A DNA stretch of 64,000 nt from Tractidigestivibacter scatoligenes. Lineage in GTDB: Bacteria; Actinomycetota; Coriobacteriia; Coriobacteriales; Atopobiaceae. Below the pieces are notes generated by a model that did not search any database, was not told the DNA's origin, and saw nothing but the letters and a program-made list of their open reading frames with translations. This document shows, piece by piece, positions 1 to 7,228 of this stretch. Position numbers and translations under genes: made by a program. The first letter of the stretch is position 1; each line of letters begins with the position of its first letter. Where the stretch lies: positions 372,001 to 436,000 of the forward strand of contig NZ_LOJF01000009.1 of assembly GCF_001494635.1 (NCBI RefSeq), read 5' to 3'.

Positions 1-306
1 GACGTGCTGGTTACCAAGCCGAGCGAGTTCTCGTTCTACCCCGTGCCCAAGCTCATGATTCACCGCGTGGGCGGCCACGAGGCCTGGGGCGCCATCCGCG
101 CCGCGGAGGTTGGCGACGGCACCTACGAAATGGACGACACCGCAGAGGTGCTCTCGATGATCGACTCGTTCCAGCGCGAGCGCGGACTTCTCGGCTTCAT
201 GTGCGACCGTATCGAGGACGCCGCCCAGGCCGGCATCTACGACGGCGCCTATCGCGTCATCGACCTTGCGGTTAACGGTGCGCCAACGCTTCCCGCAGTG
301 CGCTAG
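1..306 (+). CDS. C-terminal part of an unrecognised protein
   Basis: The reading frame is open from the first base of the window to a TAG at 304-306, so the true start lies upstream. A GTG at position 4 is probably internal. The visible 101 codons give a soluble-looking tail with no transmembrane segment and no motif I can name. It ends just before the palindrome at 313-348, which separates it from the convergent UbiB-like gene and may act as a shared terminator. Family unknown. Confidence 0.7.
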   Translation, partial: DVLVTKPSEFSFYPVPKLMIHRVGGHEAWGAIRAAEVGDGTYEMDDTAEVLSMIDSFQRERGLLGFMCDRIEDAAQAGIYDGAYRVIDLAVNGAPTLPAVR

Positions 307-312
307 CACCCG

Positions 313-348
313 CGATGAGACAAAGGGAAAACTCCCTTTGTCTCATCG
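313..348. repeat. GAGACAAAGGGA palindrome, copy 1
   Basis: A 16-bp arm (313-328) is followed by a 4-nt loop and its perfect reverse complement (333-348). The core half-site TGAGACAAAGGGA recurs at 13335 and 13425. It sits between two convergent genes, where the hairpin could stop transcription both ways, and the minus-strand UbiB-like gene uses the TGA of TGAGAC as its stop codon. Confidence 0.9.
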
Positions 349-2106
349 CCTGCGGCGACGGTCGTCCTTGATGATGCTGCGGGCAACCCATATGCCCAGG
401 ATGAGGGCAGCAAGGTAGCCAACGAAGCCGATGATGGGAATGCCAAAGATAACGGGCTGGATGCGTGCGTAGTAGACCACCGACGAGCCAATGAAGAGGC
501 CTGCCACCATCACGCTCATCGAGAGCCTGTTGGCAATGTGGGCAAAGTCGTTGATGGGGTCCTCTGTTCCCGCCACGTCCAGGTTAAGCCGCAGCTGGCC
601 GCGGGTGAGCATCTTCATGGCAAGGTCCGCCTGCGAGGCCGCGCCGAGAAGTCCATGCGCGGCGCGCGTTCCCTCGCGCGCGAAGCCCTTGACCTCGTGC
701 TTGATGAGGTCCTCTGGCGTGGTGTGAGCCTTGATGTGGGCAGTGATGATCTCGATGATCGAGACACCAGGGAGAAACTCGTCGACCACGCCCTCGAGCG
801 TCACGAGGGAGCGTGCCAGCATGGTGACCGTGCCGGGAAGCTCGACGCCGTTCTTTCTCGCCATAGAGATGAGAGAGTTCACGAAGGAGCCAACGTCAAG
901 GTCTGAGAGGTCAGCCTCGCCGTAGTCGGCAATAATCATGTCGAGATCGTCCAGGAGGTGCGCGTGGTCGACGGCGGAAGTGTCGGATATCGAGAAGCGC
1001 AGGAGACCGTCGGCTAGCCCGGCAGAGTCCCTCAGTGCGACGGCCTTCACCATGTCCGACATGGCCTTGCGGTCATGCGAGGAGAGACGCCCCATGATTC
1101 CCAGGTCGATGTAGACGATCTGCCCGCCGCGGACGATGAGGTTGCCGGGATGGGGGTCCGCGTGGAAGAAGCCGTCATCGATCATCTGGCGCGTGTAGTT
1201 GTCGACGAGCTTGGTGCCTATCTCCTCGAGGTCGTAGCCGGCAGCGACCAGCTTTGCCGTCTTGTCGATGGGAATGCCCTCGATGTAGTCCATGACCACG
1301 ACGTGCTTGGTGCAGAGCTTGGGATAGGGCTTGGGGCAGTCGACAAACTTGCAGTCCGCGTTGTTGCGCCTAAACTCCTCGAGGTTTCTGGCTTCCACAA
1401 GGAAGTCTGTCTCGTCGCGGAAGGACTGCCAAAGCTCGTCCACTACCGACTGCATGTCCAGGAACTGGCTCCCCGACATGAAACGGTCCATGAACCCCAC
1501 GAGCGAGCGCATGATGGCGATGTCCTGCGCCATGGTCTCCTGGACGTGTGGTCGCTGCACCTTGATGGCGACCATCTCGCCCGTGACGAGACGTGCCTTG
1601 TGCACCTGGGCCACGGAGGCGGAGCCCAAAGGAACATCGTCGATGGCGTCGAAGATGTCCTCGATGGGAGTGTCGTACTCGTCTCGCAGCGCCTGGAGAA
1701 CCATGTCGCGGTCCATGGGCTCGACATCCGAGCGGAGCTTGGTAAGCTCTCGACAGAAACTCTCGGGCAGTATCTCCGAGCGCATGGAGAGAATCTGTCC
1801 CGCCTTCACGAAGGTGGGGCCAAGCTCCTCGAGCATGTGACGCAGACTCTTTGGCGTGAGGCCATGGAAGATGTCATAGCGACGCACAATCGAGAGAATC
1901 TCGCGCACACGCTTGAGCCGCGAGCTGCGCGACGACTCGTACCCGTCGGACGTCTTGCTGCGACCGCCAAACAAACCGATGGTCTGTGCGTCGTCGTCCT
2001 CGAAGCCATCCTCGCTCACGGTCTTGTACCACGCGTCAAGGAGCTCGTCACTGGTGTGTGGCGAGCCCCCCTTCGTGGCATCACTTGTGTCGTGAACCTC
2101 GGGCAC
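343..2106 (-). CDS. ABC1/UbiB-family atypical kinase
   Basis: 587 aa with a GTG start 5 bp after the phasin-like gene. UbiB/ADCK hallmarks are visible: the KxGQ signature in VKAGQILSMRSEILP, the alanine-containing loop in GSASVAQVH, an AIKVQRP lysine, the catalytic loop FFHADPHPGNL and the metal-binding DLG in YIDLGIMG. Two hydrophobic helices lie at the C-terminus, so it is probably membrane anchored with a cytoplasmic kinase-like domain. Family members support quinone or lipid metabolism through ATPase or kinase activity; the substrate here is unknown. The stop codon is inside a repeated palindrome. Confidence 0.88.
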   Translation of the reverse strand: MPEVHDTSDATKGGSPHTSDELLDAWYKTVSEDGFEDDDAQTIGLFGGRSKTSDGYESSRSSRLKRVREILSIVRRYDIFHGLTPKSLRHMLEELGPTFVKAGQILSMRSEILPESFCRELTKLRSDVEPMDRDMVLQALRDEYDTPIEDIFDAIDDVPLGSASVAQVHKARLVTGEMVAIKVQRPHVQETMAQDIAIMRSLVGFMDRFMSGSQFLDMQSVVDELWQSFRDETDFLVEARNLEEFRRNNADCKFVDCPKPYPKLCTKHVVVMDYIEGIPIDKTAKLVAAGYDLEEIGTKLVDNYTRQMIDDGFFHADPHPGNLIVRGGQIVYIDLGIMGRLSSHDRKAMSDMVKAVALRDSAGLADGLLRFSISDTSAVDHAHLLDDLDMIIADYGEADLSDLDVGSFVNSLISMARKNGVELPGTVTMLARSLVTLEGVVDEFLPGVSIIEIITAHIKAHTTPEDLIKHEVKGFAREGTRAAHGLLGAASQADLAMKMLTRGQLRLNLDVAGTEDPINDFAHIANRLSMSVMVAGLFIGSSVVYYARIQPVIFGIPIIGFVGYLAALILGIWVARSIIKDDRRRRR

Positions 2107-2111
2107 AGGTT

Positions 2112-2465
2112 CTACTCCTTGGCGTCACCATCGCCTACTGGGGCATCCTCAACGGAATCCGGCTCGACAACGTCCGCGTCGATATCGGATGCCATGGAGG
2201 CGACCTTCTTGGCGAACTCGGCGCGCTCCTCAGCGGTCATTGCCTCCATCTTGGCGCGCAGAGCGGCATCGGAGGTGTCCCCCATGACTTCCTTGGCCTT
2301 GCGGGTAAGCTCCTCGTTGATGGCCTTGCCCTGGGCAACCGTAAGCTCGCCCTTCTTGACGAAGCCATCAATGACCTCTTGGGACTTCTCTGCCGTGGTT
2401 GCAACTGCGCCAACGCTAGCCAGGAAAATCTTGCGGAAGGGGTCCGTAATGTCGAAGTCTGCCAT
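2112..2465 (-). CDS. phasin-like helical protein
   Basis: 117 aa. I chose the ATG at 2465 because AAGGGAGAC lies just upstream; a longer frame to 2585 has no comparable site. The N-terminus (DPFRKIFLASVGAVATTAEK) followed by a charged amphipathic helix resembles the small proteins annotated as phasin or PHA-granule-associated family, which often sit directly upstream of ABC1/UbiB kinases. The C-terminus is acidic and probably disordered. Co-transcription with the kinase is likely (5-bp gap). No PHA synthase is seen nearby, so a granule role is unproven. Confidence 0.72.
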   Translation of the reverse strand: MADFDITDPFRKIFLASVGAVATTAEKSQEVIDGFVKKGELTVAQGKAINEELTRKAKEVMGDTSDAALRAKMEAMTAEERAEFAKKVASMASDIDADVVEPDSVEDAPVGDGDAKE

Positions 2466-2581
2466 GATGTCTCCCTTCAGAAGCGGGACACCTTGTCCCG
2501 CGGCCGTGATGCTATCTGTTCTACCCCACAACTGCTGGCTGGTTGCGCAGAGAACGCAAAATTCGGCAGGCGCCCGATGCC

Positions 2582-3265
2582 TCACCCCAGAAGTATGCGC
2601 CCAAGTTCATCGACGGCCTCGGCAACGTCAACCGCCCCGGCATCCCAGAGCTCTGACACCTCGCAGGTATGCGCATAGTGCACCCCCACGCAGGGGATGC
2701 CAACCTCTGTAGCCGCGTCGACGTCGTAGAACCTGTCACCCACCATCACTGCGTCCTGGGGACCCAGGCCCGTGCGGTCCATCACGCGACGTATGGTCTG
2801 CGGCTTGGTGTCGGTACCGTCATCGAGCTTTCCAAGGTAGACATCAAAGTGAGGTGCAAGGCCAGACTCGCGCATGCCACGCTCGAGCAACGCGGCGCGC
2901 TTTGACGAGGCAACGCCAAGGACCTTCCCTGCAGTATGGAGGGAATCGGCAAGCTCTGCCACGCCCGGGATGGCCGGGAACGCCTCGGCACCCAGCGTGT
3001 TGTAGATGGCACGGTACTCTTCGGTAATCTGGGCAGCCTCCTCCTTCGAGAAGCCATAGACCATCGAGAAGGCCTCGGGGAAGGGAGGCCCCACAATACG
3101 CCTGAGGTCCCCCATGGCCTCATCAGCTAGGCCGTGGTTGCGCAGAACAGTGCGAGCCGTGGAGATGATGCCCGCGATGGTGTCAGAGAGCGTGCCGTCA
3201 AAGTCAAAGACCACGAGCCTACGGCCGCGCACATCCATTCCGCGGACGAATTTCTCAAATTTCAT
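2582..3265 (-). CDS. HAD-superfamily phosphatase (phosphoglycolate phosphatase-like)
   Basis: 227 aa. HAD motif I is VFDFDGTLSDT near the N-terminus; motif II (VASSKRAAL), motif III lysine (TDTKPQTIRR) and motif IV (MVGDRFYDVDAA) follow in order, with a helical cap between motifs I and II. It is a cytosolic hydrolase of small phosphorylated metabolites, closest in layout to Gph/PgmB-type enzymes. I chose ATG 3265, which has AGGGGG at a usable distance; ATG 3274 is too close to that site. Substrate is not evident. Confidence 0.85.
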   Translation of the reverse strand: MKFEKFVRGMDVRGRRLVVFDFDGTLSDTIAGIISTARTVLRNHGLADEAMGDLRRIVGPPFPEAFSMVYGFSKEEAAQITEEYRAIYNTLGAEAFPAIPGVAELADSLHTAGKVLGVASSKRAALLERGMRESGLAPHFDVYLGKLDDGTDTKPQTIRRVMDRTGLGPQDAVMVGDRFYDVDAATEVGIPCVGVHYAHTCEVSELWDAGAVDVAEAVDELGRILLG

Positions 3266-3402
3266 TGGCGCCATCCCCCTGCTGTCACATACGGGTTTCC
3301 AAGCGTCTACGGTACCTGAACCCATGGGATGCGCGCGTTAGAATCTGCTTGTGGGAGTCGGCAGGACTCCCAACCGTATCAAGACCGCAACGAAGGAGCG
3401 AC

Positions 3403-4668
3403 ATGCGCGCAGAGCCGTTCGTGTGCTACAGGCCTCAGCCCGAGAAGGCCCAGGACTTCGCGTCACTGCCCTATGACGTCTTCACAAAGGAGGAGGCACG
3501 CGAGGCCGTGGCAAAGCGACCGCACTCGTTCCTTGCCATCGACCGACCCGAGACCGCGTTTGGTCCCTCCCACGACATGCACGCCCCAGACGTCTACGAG
3601 AAGGCCGCGAGCCTCCTTGCCGACCGTGTGGCTGACGGCACCCTCGTACGCGATGGGGACCCCTGCTACTACCTGTACCGTCTGAGCGGCAACGGCCACG
3701 AGCAGACGGGAATCGTGGCGGCCTTCTCGATTGACGACTACGAGTCCGGCACCATCCGTCGCCACGAGTTCACGCGTCCGGTTGACGAGAAGGACCGCGC
3801 AGACCACATTGTCACCACCGGCTGCCAGACCGGGCCCGTGCTTCTCGCCTATCGCGATGACCCCACGCTCTCGACCATCGTGTCCGCCGCCACGACGGCA
3901 ACCCCGCTCTACGACTTCACGGACGCCGAGGGCCTGCGCGAAACGGTCTGGCGCGTCAACAGGCCCGCTGCCGTCGATGCCCTGCGCACAATGCTCGCGC
4001 TTGTCCCGCGCGCCTACATCGCAGACGGCCACCACCGCGCGGCCGCGGCGGCGCGCGTGCGCAAGTCGCTTCGCGAGGCACACGAAGACATGATGGGGGC
4101 ACCCGGCACCGAGCCCTGCGACTACCTCCTGGCCGTGCTCTTCCCCGAAAGCCAGCTCATGACCCTCCCCTACGACCGCGTGGTGGCAGACACCGCCGGC
4201 CTCACGCCAGACGAACTTCTCGCTCGTCTCGCAGAGCGGGGCTTTGTCGTGGGAGAGCCAGCCGAGACGCCCACACGCCCAACGGACGCCCTCCACTACG
4301 GGCTCTTCCTCAACGGTGCATGGCGCGAGGTTGCCTGGCAGGGCGACATCCCCCAGTCGGCAGTGGGCAAGCTCGACGTCTCGGTCCTCCAAGACCAGGT
4401 TCTTGGGCCCATCCTGGGCATCACCGACCCCGGTCGCGACGCACGCATCCGCTTTGTGGGCGGGCAGCCGGACGCCCGCACCCTTGAACCACTCGCCGGC
4501 GAGGGCGGCCTTGCCTTTGCACTGAGGGCAACTCCCGTAGCCGACATGATGGCTGTGGCGGACGAGGAGGGCATCATGCCGCCCAAGTCCACCTGGTTCG
4601 AGCCCAAGCTTAGAAGCGGCCTCTTCATTAGGCCAATCCTCGGGAGCGCCGCAAAGCACCAGGCATAG
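3403..4668 (+). CDS. DUF1015 family protein
   Basis: 421 aa, beginning at ATG 3403 behind GAAGGAG. The diagnostic stretch YIADGHHRAAAAARV lies around residues 204-218, and the N-terminal region (SLPYDVFTKEEAR, then SFLAIDRPE) matches the usual DUF1015 start. These proteins are widespread in anaerobes, often beside serine-biosynthesis genes, but no such neighbour is present here. Soluble, function unknown. The gene is divergent from the HAD phosphatase and followed by a good hairpin terminator. Confidence 0.85.
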   Translation: MRAEPFVCYRPQPEKAQDFASLPYDVFTKEEAREAVAKRPHSFLAIDRPETAFGPSHDMHAPDVYEKAASLLADRVADGTLVRDGDPCYYLYRLSGNGHEQTGIVAAFSIDDYESGTIRRHEFTRPVDEKDRADHIVTTGCQTGPVLLAYRDDPTLSTIVSAATTATPLYDFTDAEGLRETVWRVNRPAAVDALRTMLALVPRAYIADGHHRAAAAARVRKSLREAHEDMMGAPGTEPCDYLLAVLFPESQLMTLPYDRVVADTAGLTPDELLARLAERGFVVGEPAETPTRPTDALHYGLFLNGAWREVAWQGDIPQSAVGKLDVSVLQDQVLGPILGITDPGRDARIRFVGGQPDARTLEPLAGEGGLAFALRATPVADMMAVADEEGIMPPKSTWFEPKLRSGLFIRPILGSAAKHQA

Positions 4669-4680
4669 GAGCGTAATCAT

Positions 4681-4719
4681 GCACCTCAGAGGTCAGCACG
4701 GTCTCTGGGGTGCCTTTTC
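4681..4719 (+). terminator. Rho-independent terminator after the DUF1015 gene
   Basis: The arms GCACCTCAGAG and CTCTGGGGTGC pair with one wobble around an 11-nt loop and are followed by CTTTTCT. It starts 12 bp after the DUF1015 stop codon. Confidence 0.75.
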
Positions 4720-4791
4720 TGCCTCATGGGTATAAGGTGAACTCAGGAGGCAACCGGAGATGCCGGTTCACATGTGATGAGGAGGTGCCCC

Positions 4792-7140
4792 ATGGAGGAG
4801 ACGGACGACGAGCGCTGGCCGCACTGGACACGCGACTTCACACAGGCGCTGTCGCATGCCTTTGGTAGGCAGCCCGCCCCCACAGACGAGGCATCTTTAC
4901 ATGCGGGAGGCTCCGATACCCCTACTGCAAATCAGAGCCTTGGTGCACGCTTTGCGGCAGCCGTTGATGCGGCGCGGCCGCGCGTCACCTCAACCCTAGA
5001 CATCGATGTGCTTTCTCAGCGGCTCATGGCCTCGGACGACCCCCTGTCTGACCTGGGACTCGTTGTGGCAGACATTCGCTCGCGCCAGCGGGACGCCCAG
5101 AATGGGGACACGGGGTCCATCATAGTTCCCGCCTCTGCCAGTAATGGCGCGCTCCCACCTTCAAACCTCGAGGTGTTTCTCGCCGATGCGTTGGACGACG
5201 CGGGACTTCTTGCCCCAGACGTTGCCATGCCTTCGGTGAGCGCAGTTCGTCCACACACGTCACGTCTCTTCTACCTTAGGGTCAACGACCCCGAGCTAAG
5301 CTATGCGGCAAAGCTCAGGGTGCTGCGCATAGAAGCGGCACTCAATGCAGCCCTTCTCGCGTCGGCGTTCTTCGAGAACGCGGATGACGTGCCCACAGGC
5401 GAGCTTGTAAGGTTTAGGCAGCGTGTGGCCGCGTCCGTGACCTCGCAGATCCCCACCATTGCCGATGGCTTGCCCACCCGCGAGGAAGAGCGTCCCAACG
5501 GCGAATGGGCGGTGCGCAAGGGCATCTCCACGGGCATCGAGCACTTCCAGGTGCCCTATCGCCTCCAGGCGAGCTTCCGCACTAACGTGGCAGACGGTGA
5601 CGTTGCCCTTGTCGTGGATCTCACGCCGCCATCCATCATGCCTGCCCACGTGTGGGTGGATGACATGGGCATAGTGCCGTCAACGCCTGAGATGCGCCGC
5701 CGCGCCGCCACCGATTACAACCTGCGGATTGGCATCCTTCTGGCAGCGTGCGCATTTCGCTGCAGCCCATGCCTCCAGAGGGCATGGGTCGCTGGCACCG
5801 TAGATACGCCAAACTCCCATGACTGCTACTACTCCGTGTGCTTTGACCGCGATGGCTTCTCAAGGATTCCCCTCACGGGAAGCTTTGACCCCGTGCAGAC
5901 CTACCAGAGCTTTGATGCCACAATCGCAGAGCAGGACGGCCAGCTCTCGCCCGTGAGGCAAAGCTTCTCGCTTGAGAGCGAGCGCTTCTGCCCCGCACGC
6001 CGCTACGACTCTGTCGAGCTCTCACAACGCGTCCTTGCGGACCCCTTTGCAAAGGCGCTTGGAGCCAAGCAAGTGAGCCAGCTTGGGATTGTGGAAGAGA
6101 GCAAGAGGACCGAGGTTGCGTCTCAGATTGCACGCCGCCTCTCCTCCTCTACCGAGGAGAACGTCCGCGCCATCATGGAGCTAGCCGGCAACGACGAGGA
6201 CACAACCGTAAAAGACGCGGCGCGACGTTGCGTAGGTAAGCTTATCGACGGAACGCTCGCGGAGGATGACCCGCAGGCAATCCAAGACGAGTTCATCAAC
6301 GGAGACGCACTCACCGTAGCAGTTGAGAAGGCCAAAGAACAGCTCTCACAGAGGGATGCCTCAGGTGCACTCTCGACAACCCTCGACGCTCTCAAACCTC
6401 TCGAGGAGGGCCATGCCTTTGAGGACGACGCCACGGTAGAGTGGCGTGCGTTTGGCAGCTATGTGGACCGCGTTCTCTACAACCGCCTGCTTTGGGACGG
6501 CTTCCACGAGACGCGGCTTGCGCCCGATGCCTACCTTGAGGCACAGCTTGTCGTCTCCGTTGCGGCACTCGCGCAAGGACAGATGTCCGTTGCCACCGAG
6601 CGCGCGCGGCGAGCCGTGGAGGTTGCTCCCATGAGCATCCACTCAAGGCTACAGCTTGCACAATGCCTTGACGCCGAGGGCCGCACAGATGACGCGATGG
6701 TTGAGGTGGGACACCTCCTCGAGCTTGCGCACGACCCAGAAGGAGTTGGACTGGGCTATTTCCGGATGGCGAGCTACGAGTGGAACCGCCAGGACGTACG
6801 CGCGGCACGAGCCTGCTACCAGCGCGCCCTCTCATTCATGCCTGGGGTGGCAACCCAGATGGCCTCGCAGCTCTCGGCAATTGTCCTTCAGCTTCAGGGG
6901 GCTGCAACCTCTAGTGAGCCCCTCTCCGAGGATCAGGTTCGCGCGGCGCTTGCAGCGAGAGACATTGCCATTGCACCCACCGAGGAGGTGTCCGACGTCT
7001 TCTTCGAAGGCATGCGGGCATCGCTTGACGCCGAGATCTTCCCCGTGGCAAGGGAGTTCATGACCATCCTGGGGCTCATGACGCACGATGACGTGTACTA
7101 CGGGATGCTCCGCTCGATTGAGGACGAGCCAGATCACTAG
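4792..7140 (+). CDS. TPR-containing protein of unknown function
   Basis: 782 aa, starting at ATG 4792 behind AGGAGGT. The first 60 or so residues are polar and low complexity. The middle contains a cysteine-rich patch (CAFRCSPC, then CYYSVCF) and the segment around residues 570-720 reads as tetratricopeptide-type helical pairs (for example ARRAVEVAPMSIHSRLQLAQ and ACYQRALSFMP). There is no signal peptide or membrane helix, so it is probably cytoplasmic. It lies between a terminator and a convergent amidase gene, so it appears monocistronic. I do not recognise a specific family beyond the TPR. Confidence 0.75.
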   Translation: MEETDDERWPHWTRDFTQALSHAFGRQPAPTDEASLHAGGSDTPTANQSLGARFAAAVDAARPRVTSTLDIDVLSQRLMASDDPLSDLGLVVADIRSRQRDAQNGDTGSIIVPASASNGALPPSNLEVFLADALDDAGLLAPDVAMPSVSAVRPHTSRLFYLRVNDPELSYAAKLRVLRIEAALNAALLASAFFENADDVPTGELVRFRQRVAASVTSQIPTIADGLPTREEERPNGEWAVRKGISTGIEHFQVPYRLQASFRTNVADGDVALVVDLTPPSIMPAHVWVDDMGIVPSTPEMRRRAATDYNLRIGILLAACAFRCSPCLQRAWVAGTVDTPNSHDCYYSVCFDRDGFSRIPLTGSFDPVQTYQSFDATIAEQDGQLSPVRQSFSLESERFCPARRYDSVELSQRVLADPFAKALGAKQVSQLGIVEESKRTEVASQIARRLSSSTEENVRAIMELAGNDEDTTVKDAARRCVGKLIDGTLAEDDPQAIQDEFINGDALTVAVEKAKEQLSQRDASGALSTTLDALKPLEEGHAFEDDATVEWRAFGSYVDRVLYNRLLWDGFHETRLAPDAYLEAQLVVSVAALAQGQMSVATERARRAVEVAPMSIHSRLQLAQCLDAEGRTDDAMVEVGHLLELAHDPEGVGLGYFRMASYEWNRQDVRAARACYQRALSFMPGVATQMASQLSAIVLQLQGAATSSEPLSEDQVRAALAARDIAIAPTEEVSDVFFEGMRASLDAEIFPVAREFMTILGLMTHDDVYYGMLRSIEDEPDH

Positions 7141-7164
7141 CCGCTGTCTGCAAACAAGCCTACG

Positions 7165-7203
7165 AAAAGGGCCGGCTTCGCACCACGCTTGCGAACCCGG
7201 CCC
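7165..7203 (-). terminator. terminator of the amidase gene
   Basis: The arms 7169-7182 and 7190-7203 form a 14-bp stem with one mismatch. Read on the minus strand the hairpin is followed by TTTTCG. It lies between the convergent TPR and amidase genes and may work in both directions. Confidence 0.7.
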
Positions 7204-7228
7204 CCGTTGTTGCACCGAGCCTATCTGC

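Noticed and set aside
1075-2712. Long plus-strand open frame opposite the UbiB-like gene
   Set aside because: Antisense to a gene with clear kinase motifs; the frame is rich in His, Val and Leu from GC-biased codons and has no ribosome site.
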